From Sweltsa coloradensis (Eukaryota; Arthropoda; Insecta; Plecoptera; Chloroperlidae), in the NCBI GenBank assembly GCA_024449915.1, contig JAMZAV010000445.1, positions 806,001-870,000 on the forward strand: a DNA stretch of 64,000 bases, given 5' to 3'. The notes under the pieces are model-generated. The model was given only the letters and a program-made list of their open reading frames with translations, ran no database searches and was not told the origin of the DNA. Position numbers and translations under genes: made by a program. Each line of letters opens with the position of its first letter. Position 1 is the stretch's first letter. Below are positions 25,929 through 38,562 of this stretch, piece by piece.

Positions 25929-26748
25929 AAGTGAGCAACAGTACGGACGGTATCCCCTGTTTAATGTAGGAATATTTTAAACTGGATCTATGATATTCTG
26001 AAACGTTGATTTACTTGGAAATAGAAATACTTGGAAGCAAAGTGTTTCTGCAAAACCTTAGAAACTAACCAGACAAGAGGAGATCGTTCTACTTCTTATC
26101 ATGAGCGAGCGAGACCGAGTCGTGATTCGAGTCCCCGCCCAGACGAAATACGAGGAACAACTTGCAACATGTTCGCTATCTTGCACTGTTGCTACTCAGT
26201 GCGACACAGCAACAATGACACGAGTGCGAGCACACACGAGACACGCCGGAAACAAACGATTTGCATATTTTCAAACTCGCAGAGGTTTTAGAACATTTGG
26301 GAGGTTTTGGGATAACTACATCCCATGGAGGTGTCTCTTATAGAGCAGGGCACACAATTACAAAACAAGTGCAGTAATAGTGAATCTAAGGAGGAAGAAA
26401 GGGTTCTTTGAATGACTTCTAAGTTCATTTCCAAACATGCACATGATTTAAAAATGTGCATTACTAAAATAGTACGAGATTAATTTGAAATCAATGACGT
26501 AACTGCGATAAGACTACGATTTTTTAACAGATTCCCAAGGGTAGACAAGGAAATAATCAGAAATATAAGTTTTTAAATGAGGCTTCTTTGCATGATCTCA
26601 GATTTCTCGAAAGTCCACGACTAGATTCACATCTTTTGCCATTTTTATTTATGTTCAAACGTCATAGACGTAAATGCATAAATATGCGATTAGATAAGAC
26701 CATGTTTTCTAAGAAACTCCCAAGGCTAGGCGAACTAGATGCACATAA
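25929..26748. other. Non-coding
   Basis: No supported exon. A TTCGAGTCCCC string near 26127 is B-box-like but isolated. Confidence 0.4.
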
Positions 26749-28433
26749 TGTCCAGGCTATGGCTAACAGGATGGCTACGTGGCTTGTTATCAGTGTACAC
26801 CACCCTAACGTAGCGGACATCCGTAGATACGGTGCAGTCCGGTCTCAGTCTGGGCTGTGTGCATCGTGTGGTTGGGAATCATGTTTCATCTCTACCACAG
26901 TCTGGAGCTAGACACGTGTACAGCATTGTGTTCTAGGAAGCACATCGTCTGCCTCACAGACAGTGTAATCCACCCTGATGCATGTAAGCCAGGCAACAAG
27001 CAAGGCAATATGCAGCTACAAGTAGACTTAGTGTCCAGGCTATGGCTAACAGGATGACTACGTGGCTTGTTATCAGTGTACACCACCCTAACGTAGAGGA
27101 CATCCGTAGATACGGTGCAGTCCGGTCTCAGTCTGGGCTGTGTGCATCGTGTGGTTGGGAATCATGTTCATCTCTACCACAGTCTGGAGCTAGACACGTG
27201 TACAGCATTGTGTTCTAGGAAGCACATCGTCTGACTCACAGACAGTGTAGTCCACCCTGATGCATGTAAGCCAGGCAACAAGCAAGGCAATATGCAGCTA
27301 CAAGTAGACTTAGTGTCCAGGCTATGGCTAACAGGATGGCTACGTGGCTTGTTATCAGTGTACACCACCCTAACGTAGCGGACATCCGTAGATACGGTGC
27401 AGTCCGGTCTCAGTCTGGGCTGTGTGCATCGTGTGGTTGGGAATCATGTTTCATCTCTACCACAGTCTGGAGCTAGACACGTGTACAGCATTGTGTTCTA
27501 GGAAGCACATCGTCTGCCTCACAGACAGTGTAATCCAGCCTGATGCATGTAAGCCAGGCAACAAGCAAGGCAATATGCAGCTACAAGTAGACTTAGTGTC
27601 CAGGCTATGGCTAACAGGATGGCTACGTGGCTTGTTATCAGTGTACACCACCCTAACGTAGCGGACATCCGTAGATACGGTGCAGTCCGGTCTCAGTCTG
27701 GGCTGTGTGCATCGTGTGGTTGGGAATCATGTTTCATCTCTACCACAGTCTGGAGCTAGACACGTGTACAGCATTGTGTTCTAGGAAGCACATCGTCTGC
27801 CTCACAGACAGTGTAATCCACCCTGATGCATGTAAGCCAGGCAACAAGCAAGGCAATATGCAACTACAAGTAGACTTAGTGTCCAGGCTATGGCTAACAG
27901 GATGGCTACGTGGCTTGTTATCAGTGTACACCACCCTAACGTAGCGGACATCCGTAGATACGGTGCAGTCCGGCCTCAGTCTGGGCTGTGTGCATCGTGT
28001 GGTTGGGAATCATGTTTCATCTCTACCACAGTCTGGAGCTAGACACGTGTACAGCATTGTGTTCTAGGAAGCACATCGTCTGCCTCACAGACAGTGTAAT
28101 CCACCCTGATGCATGTAAGCCAGGCAACAAGCAAGGCAATATGCAGCTACAAGTAGACTTAGTGTCCAGGCTATGGCTAACAGGATGGCTACGTGGCTTG
28201 TTATCAGTGTACACCACCCTAACGTAGCGGACATCCGTAGATACGGTGCAGTCCGGTCTCAGTCTGGGCTGTGTGCATCGTGTGGTTGGGAATCATGTTT
28301 CATCTCTACCACAGTCTGGAGCTAGACACGTGTACAGCATTGTGTTCTAGGAAGCACATCGTCTGCCTCACAGACAGTGTAATCCAGCCTGATGCATGTA
28401 AGCCAGGCAACAAGCAAGGCAATATGCAACTAC
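26749..28433. repeat. 283-bp tandem array, about six copies
   Basis: Units start with GTCCAGGCTATGGCTAACAG and recur every 282-283 bp (GCATCGTGTGG at 26861, 27144, 27426 and onward). Copies are nearly identical, with a handful of substitutions (CCACCC or CCAGCC; CAGCTAC or CAACTAC) that are mosaic between units, and a one-base deletion in unit 2. Each unit has a 62-79-codon open frame on plus and a 64-codon frame on minus, both ended by stops inside every unit, so they are not one long gene. The array ends abruptly at both sides in unrelated sequence. Confidence 0.97.
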
Positions 28434-28733
28434 CGCTTCCAATTACTATTCAAATATAAACTGCTCAAGGAAAAAATAACTATTTCTCTTTCGTGATAAA
28501 GCCTTGTAAATAACATGAATCGCAAAGTAGAAGTGACATGTATTGTACAGGAAGCTAACTAGACTGTTATCAGGTTTCAACAGGAAAAATCAAAATGCCA
28601 GTATATTATGTGAGTATAGACCTAGGACTGTTAAATGTATAGACAAAGACCTAGATAAATGTTCTAAGATATATTATATCGGAGTTTTATTTAACCATAT
28701 CGAAATTCGAAAGCAATATTATGAAATAAAAAT
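28434..28733. other. Non-coding
   Basis: AT-rich sequence between the 283-bp array and the hAT-like copy. Nothing recognised. Confidence 0.4.
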
Positions 28734-29080
28734 TAGGACTGTGCGGGTAGAGGTTTTGACGGTTGGGTTCGGGTTCGTGTACAAAACAGCCTCGGATTTT
28801 GGGGTCGGGTCGGGTATGGTAAAGACTGACGTCATAATACAAAAAAATGTGTTATAATGGATAATGAATTTTACTTGTGAAGGATCTCGCATTTTTATTT
28901 TCTCCCATTGCATTTTCTATTATCTAGATTTGTCATTGAATGGCATTTTGTATAATAATATTGGCTATACAAATGAAAAATTGTCTGGACCGGCACCTCC
29001 ACCATCCCCCCCAAAAAATGTTGTTTGTTTTACCCGAAAATCGAGTACATTTCTTTGACTATCGGGTCAGTCAACAAATA
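28734..29080. mobile_element. Partial hAT-like element, second copy of the 2.58-kb family
   Basis: It starts TAGGACTGTGCGGGTAGAGG, matching the reversed right end of the 2.58-kb copy (TAGTGATGTGCGGGTA) at 13 of 16 bases. Subterminal TCGGG repeats, ATAATGAATTTTACTT, the GGACCGGCACCTCCACCA block (28987-29004) and TTTGACTATCGG follow in the same order as in the first copy. The right terminal repeat is missing; sequence runs into a CAGA microsatellite. Confidence 0.75.
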
Positions 29081-29104
29081 CAGACAGATAGACGGACGGA
29101 CAGC

Positions 29105-29148
<44 letters not shown>
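29081..29148. repeat. (CAGA)n microsatellite
   Basis: A pure GACA run at 29104-29148 follows imperfect CAGATAGACGGACGGACAG. It abuts the truncated right side of the hAT-like element. Confidence 0.95.
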
Positions 29149-31255
29149 TTTATCCCACGACACGACGCAAATGTGCTGTCAAGGAGTTAGTAAGAAAGAG
29201 AGGACACTCTTTTTTGTCGAGTCTTAGATATTCATTACTCCATTTGATTAGTAGAACTTTTTCTTACGTAGAGGTGCTAACTGCTAACCCAGTCGATGTA
29301 AGGGGTAACGAAAATATATTAATTTTCAATGGCAAAGTACGCATTTAAATTTGATTGTTTTTTCATGGAGTCAATATCACACACAATAACTTTGCCACTC
29401 CGATTATGGTTTTCGAAACTAGTTAATACATGCTTTAAGCATATTTCCATGAAATTATAATCTCTATTAAGAGTGTGCACACTTAACAAATTTGGGAACA
29501 TTTCATAGAATCGGAAAACGTGCATTTAAATACGAATTAAAACAGTTGTCTATTCAAATTTGCAATAAAAATGTAGTTTTGATCATAGAGCCAAGACTAA
29601 AACACTAGCTTAAACGCTGTCCACACGTTATAGACATCAATAACAAGTTATGTTATTGACAAAACAAAGAGTCGATAATATTAATATCACCACCCAAGTG
29701 CAATATAATCGTTATGCAATACAGCACCATATTGCTCACGCTTCACTTTAGGATGCGCCACAAGTAGAAGAAACGTGTTCATTGGTTCTGAGCCTCGCCC
29801 ACAATGCACCGCACGACGACTACTAACAAGTAGCTAGCCGTAGAGACTAGAGAGAGACCACCCCAAGCACAAAGCCTAGAGTTAGACCCACATTAACCAA
29901 ACACATTTTCCAACTCTAAATTGGGAAATCGTATACTAGGAAAAGTCCCGCCTATTCCATGTCCGACTTGCACAACCAAAGTACACAGACCGGCCGCCAT
30001 GTTGGATATTCACAAGGAGCTAGAACGTGTCAATAGTGGGCGTAGCTACTGATCATCGTCATAATTACACCCACGATCCGCGGTGCATTATGCTGCCGCT
30101 GTCGCCGCGTCTACGCCGATGAATTATAGAACAGTGTGCTGAGTTCTCTGAACCTCTGAATGCGTGGTGGCCTTGTCACAATGCAAATACTCGCGACGAA
30201 TATCAGAACAATGCAACCAGACTAAAGGATCCCCCCCAAGGTCGTATCTTATCTTACCGACGTCATATCATAACTAATATTTGAGTGCAACAGGCCCACA
30301 CTAAATTAAAAGATTTTAATCTATATCAAACACTTGTAGATATGTGCATTTATGCAAAAAAAAAATACTAAATTAGGACTACTAAACCTTGAATGGTTCT
30401 TATTCTGTAACCACGTGGCAATTACATTTGTACAAAAGAGATTTTTACAATAAATGTTGTATCTCTAATGTAGGTTTGGGACCAACTGCAACCACAATGA
30501 AATTAAAATGTATTATATTTTATTTTTAAAGTAACATAATCCTGTTTGATTTATTAGGAACAATCAAATCAACTTGATTAAAAAAAAATAGAATAAAGAA
30601 ACAAATCTATCACAAGTCCTGGAAAAGGTCGATTTTATTTAAATTTCTGTGTCGTATTTAAATATTAACGATCACAAGCACTGGAGTATTTCCAGACCGA
30701 TATAACCAAGAAATACGATAATATTATTTATAAAGTGTTGGGTTATTCGTTGCTTTAGGAAATGAAAAGCTAACTTTAATAAGGGAACAGTATTATGGCA
30801 CCTATGTAAACATATAACACAATGTAATTTAGCTACATTACTAATAATATAAAGCAAAGTGTGTAACACAGAACGAAACAGAGTACTTGGTGAGGTAATG
30901 CGCAGGTGTTAAAACTCCCCGTGCAGTAAATTTGAAAACAATCTCGCACTTGGTTCCGAGCTGTGACTGTGAGTGGTTTTAATATTATAGCTTCGCAAAC
31001 ATTTACGTTCCACCAGCAGCGCAGGGGTGGGAGGGTGTGCTGCTGCCTGCCCGTGTTTTACTGCCCGGTATAGTTTATAGGCGAGAGAATCGCGCACTTC
31101 TATTTGAGAACGAGCAGAGGTTGAGCAGGGATTCACGGAGATCGAACCTCTCAAGGTGAAGGGAAACACCGTTCATAGACGACATCGGGAATAAAAACGC
31201 CTATAAATATTGCAACGTTTCTCAAAAGCGTTTTAGCGCGTCCGCGGTGGAACAT
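29149..31255. other. Non-coding
   Basis: No exon, RNA gene or element ends recognised. A GC-richer stretch at 30.0-30.2 kb stands out but shows no open frame of note. Confidence 0.4.
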
Positions 31256-31332
31256 ACGATTGCCCTTATGGTTTATGCTGGTCCAAAGCGTTTGGGTCTA
31301 CGAGGACGTGGGTTCGAATCCCGCATAGGGCA
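31256..31332 (+). repeat. tRNA-like sequence (SINE head or tRNA pseudogene)
   Basis: A perfect B box and T arm (GTGGG-TTCGAAT-CCCGC) is followed by ATAGGGCA, which pairs over five bases with GCCCTTA at the 5' end. An A-box-like TGGTTTATGCTGG is present. The anticodon stem does not form, so this is a decayed tRNA or SINE head, not a working tRNA. Confidence 0.55.
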
Positions 31333-33246
31333 TGGGTATTTCGTAATCATCCTTATCGCATATCACCTTCATCGTCTTGTCCAATAGCTTAAGTGTATTA
31401 ATATGAGACGTTAAGGAACATAAATCATCATCATCTAAAAGCATTTTAAATAAATAACAAAATAATTATCCTTTTTTCCTTTTTTTATTGTTAAAATTTC
31501 ATGGACCCTTCGAAATCTCTGAGTTAAGATGAGTTTTAGGGTACATTTTTCGCACTTTTGCGATTTTTTCGGACTTAGAAATGCAGGAAGATATGCGACA
31601 AACGCTCATCCGCCAACGTGACTCTAATAAGCATTCGCGTAGCGGCGTAGTTTACATACGGGAGCACGTAGGTAACTCAACCATGGTGCCTAAATACGGG
31701 CACATTGAAACCCTTAATATAACAAACACATTCCCTCGCCAGCTTAGGTCACAACCAAATCGGGATCCCCTAGATCCGATTGGTTGTAACTGTGTCGACC
31801 AATCAGAAGGCAGCACGTCGTCCCGCTAATCAACAGTCGTGTGGCAAAGCGCGTCTCTATTTGGCCACCATTGCGCAAAGCATTCTAGATTTACAGCCCG
31901 ACTCGGCGACAGACGATAGGCCTACACGTGCACACAGCGCCGTTGCGAGCTATTAAACGTTATGGCGTAATGAATCTGCATATAATATATTACTGTGTAG
32001 ATGAAATGCATTACGCTTTGTTATTACCCTCCGAGCTGCAGGGTCCGGTGTACTCCACAAGACTTGCAAGGAAAGGAGCTCGACTGTCTGACGGACTAGC
32101 GGAGGTGGACGGTAGGAAGACGAGGGGTGGACCGGGGAGACCTTGTAATGAGCACTCACAGTTAGATTTTGGAGAATAGTACGCATGTGTTCATTAATTA
32201 CTTAATTGATTGATCGGGAAATGCATTGATTTTGCTATCGTGCAACTTCCTCCTTTTTAAATCAGTTAATAAGAAAATAAAAGTAGACTATATACACTTA
32301 CTAGTGTCAATTTTCCGCGTCCCCCGTCTCCATCGTCAGACACTGACATACGGCTGACGATGGAGCAGACGGACGTCTCCGAAATTAACACTTTTTCAGT
32401 AGGTTTTATAAAACAACACTGAAATACGTTGTTCAATACATCCGTCGCCAAATATATAACCAGGTCAAATATAGCTTCTAAAAATAAAAATAAAATAAAT
32501 GCATTTCTATTATTGGCTGTCCACAAGCTCCAATATCACTTCTTTATTACTTAGATAACTTTTATTTTATTAGGTTTTATGACTTGTTTCTGTTTTATTT
32601 CGTATTTATAGCTCAAAGCAAATTTCTAGAAAATGAATCAGTTCGAACTATGAACCAACAACTTCTGTATTATAAGCAGAAATAAACTCACAAGACCAAC
32701 GGCTTATCTAATCAACAACTAGAAGATTGTAATTTCACCTTCTCTTCCAGAGAAACTGCAGAGTCGGTTAGTTTTACGTTTTGGTCCTTTAGGACCATGA
32801 TATCGCGTATCAATATTTAACAAACTGAAGCACAAACAAACATAAAGTAAGCGGATGCGTCACGTTCATGTAAAGTTTACCTTCTTGTGTTGAGTAGCTC
32901 AGTAGATACCTTTTTAGGCAACAACACTTTGTTCCCCTAAAAAAAAACCTCTAGATTAGATAAAATGAAAGTCACCGTCTCTGCTACACACTGACCTGGG
33001 ACACTATCTGCTCAGCACAGCACAGAGAATGCCAGTCTTGCATTCACCTAGGACGCGTCGTGTGCGTCGCTCTAGTCTAGACTGCACACACCAGCGAGCG
33101 CAAAGATAACAATATAGGAAGTGAAATTATGATGACGAGGACAATATCCTGATGTCAGGGAAACCGTGATAGGGCCGGACGTCTGCCAGTCTAGGCGGCA
33201 TCCGTCTGCAGCGGAGTGACGTACGGACGGGCGGCTAGATCCACTG
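31333..33246. other. Non-coding, with one hairpin
   Basis: An inverted repeat at 31751-31787 pairs ACAACCAAATCGGGATC with GATCCGATTGGTTGT and carries CCAAT-type sequences. No exon or element was otherwise seen. Confidence 0.4.
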
Positions 33247-33414
33247 CTGCATGGTAGCGTTCACAAGGCGGTGGATTCGCTGCATGGTAGCGTTCACAAG
33301 GCGGTGGACTCGCTGCACGGTAAGCGTTCACAAGGCGGTGGATTCGCTGCACGGTAAGCGTTCACAAGGCGGTGGATTCGATCAGAAGTTATGGGTTTGA
33401 GTCCAGCACAAGCA
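33247..33414 (+). repeat. Tandemly amplified A-box half of a tRNA-like SINE
   Basis: Four units of 33-34 bp (CTGCAYGGTAGCGTTCACAA then GGCGGTGGATTC) fill 33247-33379. The last unit runs straight on into GATCAGAAGTTATGGGTTTGAGTCCAGC, which has a B box. TGGTAGCG is a canonical pol III A box, so one tRNA-like head now has four A boxes and one B box. Confidence 0.75.
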
Positions 33415-34214
33415 TAGTATAGCCATAGTGTAGCTCACTGAAGTTCGCTGACAAGATTTTACTCGCTTTACTGACGAATTTTGGCGTTGAGGTCTACTAA
33501 CAGCCCCTGCACACTTCTTCCCAATTAGTATTACCCAAATTAAATGCCACAATAAGAAAGTCAAAATGATGTATAGGCCTACTCTACAGCAGAGTCCAAC
33601 AAAAAATATCAAATGACAACAATACAAGTTAGAAAAATGTTGGGGTAGACAGATCTTGAATTAAACGAATGAACACTACATATCCTGACAATCGTAATTT
33701 TTACACTTGCTTAAAAAATATGGGTCCATTACAATTTACAATTCCTTCATAATACTTGTAGGTACAGGCAATACATTCTCAACGCTTCATATTCTCACTA
33801 CGAATAGGCGCCTCCGGCCACAGTCACGGACAAGTATAGACATAATATTATTGTTTTTTGACTTTTCATTTATACAGCACTTTATCTAGCGCAAACATTA
33901 CTATATTTGTCCTTGTTTGCGCGTTCATGGTGTCAGCGTCAACCGAATTTGCTTGGTCTAGCTTAAAATTTGAGTCTCCAACGAAAATCGTGAGACTGAA
34001 TGGTTAGACTCTAAATACGAGTTTAAAAATATATTTTCTCAGAAATCCTGTTTGCTTATTTTGAGATAACCTTAATTGCAACGTGGATCTAGTATCCAGT
34101 CAGTCTGCGAAGAAACAAGGCCAGGTCCTCTCCTAGACAAAACAGCCTCGCCTCATGTTTCGACGACGACGCAGAATTACAAGGAAGAAGATTACGATGC
34201 AGAAGTACACAGCA
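33415..34214. other. Non-coding
   Basis: No supported exon, RNA gene or repeat recognised. Confidence 0.4.
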
Positions 34215-34700
34215 CATACACACACTCTTGGGGAGGAACGAGTTGCTTTTCCAGGAACTTTTGTGGGAACGCGTTCCTTTTCCTAGATCAGAAACTTGTA
34301 ACGTCAAAGTTACTGTTTCGTGGAAACTTGGAACAAATTTAACGTTCCTTTAAAAGTTGCTTTCGCCGTAGTACTCTCATCGAATTCCGGTACCTGATAT
34401 CGTAAACTGCAGTATGAAAAACATCTTGTGGCATCTTTTTGTTTTCGAAAATGGCGCCACCCTCGTCAGATGGCCTGGGACCCACTTTAATAAATAAAAG
34501 CAATGATAAATAAACTCTTATCACATTTATTATTATTTAAATCAGGATAAATTATAGTATAATAGTAATCAGTATAAGGAACGTGAAAGGAACTAAGTTC
34601 TTTTTGAGGAACGAGGAACATCTCAGTTCTTTTTTAGGCAGAAGTAATTTAACTTTTCAAAGTTCCTTTTTTGGGGAACATGCCCAAGACTGCATACACA
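34215..34700. mobile_element. Non-autonomous hAT-like transposon with 8-bp target duplication
   Basis: The element (34223-34692, 470 bp) lies between perfect direct repeats CATACACA at 34215-34222 and 34693-34700. Ends are CACTCTTGGGGAGGAACG and, reversed, CAGTCTTGGGCATGTTCC. Subterminal GGAAC/GTTCC repeats cluster at both ends, in opposite orientation, as in hAT elements. The interior is AT-rich with no transposase. It is a different family from that at 2.58 kb. Confidence 0.8.
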
Positions 34701-35307
34701 CAGTAGCACCCTACGTCACAATAACTCGGCCAATGAAGTGTGAATGTCAAGGATGTGTTCGTGCAACACCGGACTAAGAGTGTACACTTGGCTGTTCGAT
34801 TATTATCGAGAGCGTCTTCGAGCAGCTCGCTCGGGAGATAATGTACTTATTGGAGGGGGTCGTGATATGTGTTGGCGATATCCTCCCTGTCTGGAGGGCC
34901 AGCAATAACTTTCCAAGATGTTACGTTGCTACGTATTAGCCAGTAACTCAATCTGGCCCTATACCCGTCCCATCCCGTCCCATGGAACAGTTTGGGAACA
35001 GGTCTCCATAAGAAACTCTCAAGAATCTGAGAGGCGGGAGATGAAACAGTTAGGTGCGTAGCTGCGTAACACAGTATAGATAATATGAATTGATTCATTT
35101 CTAGTGGATTAAAATATGTTAACAAAACCTTTCTTTCTTAAAAAAAATAAAAATAGAATAGCCCTCCCGACTAGATGACCAAAACAAAATGTCGCAAGAA
35201 ATATACATTAATTAATCTAATTTGTTATTATGAAAAAATAAGAGTTTGTACTTATTTTCTTATAAAACTTTATGAATATTAATAATTAATGGAAGAAGTC
35301 ATAAAAG
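34701..35307. other. Non-coding
   Basis: Ordinary sequence; the minus-strand frame at 34.85-35.13 kb has no splice or domain support. Confidence 0.4.
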
Positions 35308-35400
35308 TTTATCCATCCGGGACTCGAACCCAGATAGTCACAGAGCCCACTCATAACATTGGTATTTGTTTGTGTTGGTAGCTGCATCCACCAGCAAGGA
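35308..35400 (-). repeat. tRNA-derived SINE fragment
   Basis: On the minus strand CTGGGTTCGAGTCCCGGATG contains a perfect B box; a possible A box lies some 70 bp upstream (TGGTGGATGCAGC). The spacing is too long for a tRNA. Confidence 0.45.
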
Positions 35401-35500
35401 AGTGGAGTCATGAGGTCTGTGTAAACAACTACGTTGCTTAGAGAGCCGCGCATCACATCCCACACCACGTGACACATCGGGTGACGAGGAAACAGTCAGT

Positions 35501-36175
35501 GTGTACACAATATGAAGCTACATCACATCTTCACTCAGATCTCAAGCTCATGTCACAAGTATAGAGCCCAAAGACGAACCGGGTTTCGAATACCGGGCGG
35601 TTCAACGTTAAACATATATAACTACAACCTTTACACAGATTAAGCTCTGTAGGTTGTAGCCCAAAGCCGGGCTTGTAATACCGATGGTAGCAATGGTGGA
35701 ACAATTTTGAAGTAAACATTCATAATTTTTTGTAAAGTAAAAAAAAAAGTTTCAATAAAGTTGCAAAATAAGCTACATCCATTTAATAGATCCTCAATAT
35801 GCACAAATTAGCCAGACAACGTTCAATACCCTGGCATGTGTGCACAATATGAAGCTACATCACATCTTCACTCAGATCTCAAGCTCATGTCACAAGTATA
35901 GAGCCCAAAGACGAACCGGGTTCGAATACCGGGCGGTTCAACGTTAAACCATCATTATAACCATACAACCTCAACACAATGATAATATCTTGTAGGCTTG
36001 TGCATGCATGGGCTGTATACTCGATGTGATATTCCTAATGGTGGAAAATTATAAAAAAAAGTAAACATTAATATTTTTTTAAGTAAAAAAAAAATTATTC
36101 AAATGTGAAAACTAATCTTCTTCCAAGGAATATTCCCTCAATACACAGTAGACAACAATACAGAACCCTGGCAGG
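35501..36175. repeat. 337-bp tandem duplication with a SINE-like core
   Basis: Two units (35501-35837 and 35838-36175) share GAAGCTACATCACATCTTCA, then GGTTYCGAATACCGGGCGGT and an A-rich AAGTAAA tail, and both end near ACCCTGGCA. The first halves are nearly identical, the second halves more diverged. GGTTCGAATACC resembles a B box with one inserted base. Confidence 0.85.
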
Positions 36176-37352
36176 GCAGCAGGAAGCAACACAGCCCGTA
36201 TTACGCCGTCTGTATCCCGCATGACTTGCACACTTTCGTAATTATTGTATTATTGTAGCGAAATTACCATTTTCCACTTGCATAAAATGTAAATGTCTTC
36301 TACTTCCTCTAGTCAATAAACAAGGCAACCGCGGAAGGTCGCAAGAAAATGCACTTTTCTCCGCGCAACTGCAACGCTCGGCGCTGCAGTCTAGCGCGCA
36401 ATTACTGGTTACAAGTCTGAATATCGAGACATTCAAGTGGTTGCATCGGAGAAACTTTGTATTCGCCGGACAACTAAGTCCTTCACTAAACCGCAGACGG
36501 CGACCAGAAGGATTTCTATGTTGCTCACAAACTAGACTGGACAGAACAAGAGATTGAAGCATCCCGATCTATTTACCGCATAATACGCAAAGTTTATGAA
36601 ACTGTATTAATACCAGCACACGGTCAACAAAGTGCAACTCGCATCTTTCCCCTGTCTGACCTGTTGCTAAGCGAGAAGTCTACTTCATACAGATCTAAAA
36701 ACTCAGGAAAACCGTCTGGGTCCGGGATAAAGTTACACGTACAGTGTAGCTCAGTCTGTGGACTGAAGGACCCACGCCATACGATCTTAGTAACTTGTAG
36801 ACCGATTGTAGACTCAATCATCAAATCAAAATCGACGTAAAAACTACAACGCCAATATTCCCTCCTCGAATATGAATAAGTCGCTGTGGAATAACACGAC
36901 CGTTAGAGGTGGGCGAAACAATTTGTTTAGCTCTTCTCATTTTTGAGGAAAGCATTTTGTAGAATCTAGTTGCACCCACCTTCATATTACCATGGTTTTC
37001 TTTGCACTTTTATTTTAAAATTATGTCGTAAAGATTTATTAATGTAAATCAACTGAATTGAAATTTTGATGCCAAATGTATGTATAATTAATCAAAACAG
37101 TCATGGAGAAACCAAGTTTCAGTTTTAAATATAGTGCTTTGTAGTTTTCAAAAATACATTAGACCGATTGTACAACACACTGTTTTCTTATGTGTCTATA
37201 ACAATCGCGTATGGGGTGTAGCACCTGAACGCTTCTCAATACGGTTGGTTCTAGCTGTTCACCCACCTGCCACTTCACGTCAATCAAGCTGGCTGGTAGG
37301 AAGTTATTACCACGTCCATCCAATGAAAGGGTTGCAACCTCAAGCTGTCATA
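36176..37352. other. Non-coding
   Basis: The minus-strand frame at 36.24-36.56 kb (106 codons) has protein-like stretches but no splice pair or known domain. Nothing else was recognised. Confidence 0.35.
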
Positions 37353-37547
37353 GTAGCTAGCTTCTCACATACACGAGGGGATGCCTATGCTAGTCGTAGC
37401 TAGCTTCTCACATACACGAGGGGATGCCTATGCTAGTCGTAGCTAGCTTCTCACATACACGAGGGGATGCCTATGCTAGTCGTAGCTAGCTTCTCACATA
37501 CACGAGGGGATGCCTATGCTAGTCGTAGCTAGCTTCTCACATACACA
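37353..37547. repeat. 43-bp minisatellite, 4.5 units
   Basis: GTAGCTAGCTTCTCACATAC followed by ACGAGGGGATGCCTATGCTAGTC is repeated without visible divergence, so expansion is recent. Confidence 0.97.
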
Positions 37548-37654
37548 ACAGAAGCTAGAAACAGGGAAACAAGCCATCCAGAGCCTGTTGCAGCTATAGG
37601 TGTGGGAAGGATTTGGGAGGCTATTATCAGTATGAGTGAGAGAAACCTTTGGTC

Positions 37655-37715
37655 AGGAGTGACGGGGACTGGAATCGAACCCGATATCTCTTGAATTAAT
37701 GGTGCCTTTCGCAAA
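37655..37715 (-). repeat. tRNA-like SINE fragment
   Basis: The minus strand reads ATCGGGTTCGATTCCAGTCC, with a perfect B box. The upstream half is not a recognisable D arm. Confidence 0.45.
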
Positions 37716-38445
37716 GAAAATATTAACAACAAAAATGTGTGTGAGGGACGAACAAAGTTTCCAGGAATATTTCGTGAAACTCATTTATGCTTGGAGAGTT
37801 TTTCATATAAGCAATAGTTTTCGCTGGGAATACTCAAAACTTTGGCGCAAAATACCCTGAAAACAAATTGTTTCCATAATAAAGTCGTTAGTAAGAGTAA
37901 AAAAATTCTTAAAACTCATTGGCAATACAAATTTAACTGTCAGTGTTGAACTGTTTTTCAGAATAGGCCTACTATACTACAAGATGCAAATATTGCGTTC
38001 GTGCAAAAATCGAGACAGTAAATTACTAACACCTCTTCAGTGAAGGGGCGTAGGAATATAACACATGTTCAATCAATGACCGTTTTATAGAGAATCGATT
38101 CCCTTTACAATACACTCAAAAGTGAATTTCCATTGCAAACACTCCCCCCGTCCATTGATTGAGCTACCAAACAATGGCAGAAAACGGGTGGTTATATATT
38201 TGTGACAAAAGCGCAGAAAATAACCGGGAATCATTAGAAAAGCATTAGCGTGCACAATGCGAGCCACTTCTCGGTACTAGGCGTATAGATGGAGTACACT
38301 ACACTTACCAAACTACTCCAGCGTCGGGGCTTGCGTCGTCCGCAGCAACACGACGGGACCTTGGAGTTGAACTTAACACAAGAGTTGTAGATTAGAGTGA
38401 TCCATCTCCATCTGTGCTTCTTGTCCGAGGGCATCGTGTCACTTG
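37716..38445. other. Non-coding
   Basis: AT-rich sequence with nothing recognised. Confidence 0.4.
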
Positions 38446-38562
38446 CACTTGAGCATGTCACTTAGTACAGTCACTTGCACTTGAGCATGAGTCTCACTCG
38501 CACTTGAGCATGTCACTTGCAATTGTTCGTGTCACTATAGCACTTGAGCATATCACTTCGCG
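38446..38562. repeat. Degenerate minisatellite of CACTTGAGCATGTCACTT
   Basis: Four imperfect copies of GCACTTGAGCATRTCACTT are spaced roughly 30-40 bp apart. Confidence 0.75.

Noticed and set aside
26857..28459. Repeated 62-79-codon frames on both strands that resemble a tandem gene family
   Set aside because: They are phases of the 283-bp satellite; every unit contains stops in each frame and there are no splice signals or codon bias.
31256..31332. A functional tRNA gene
   Set aside because: The T arm is perfect but the anticodon stem fails and the acceptor stem has two mismatches, so it was called tRNA-like only.
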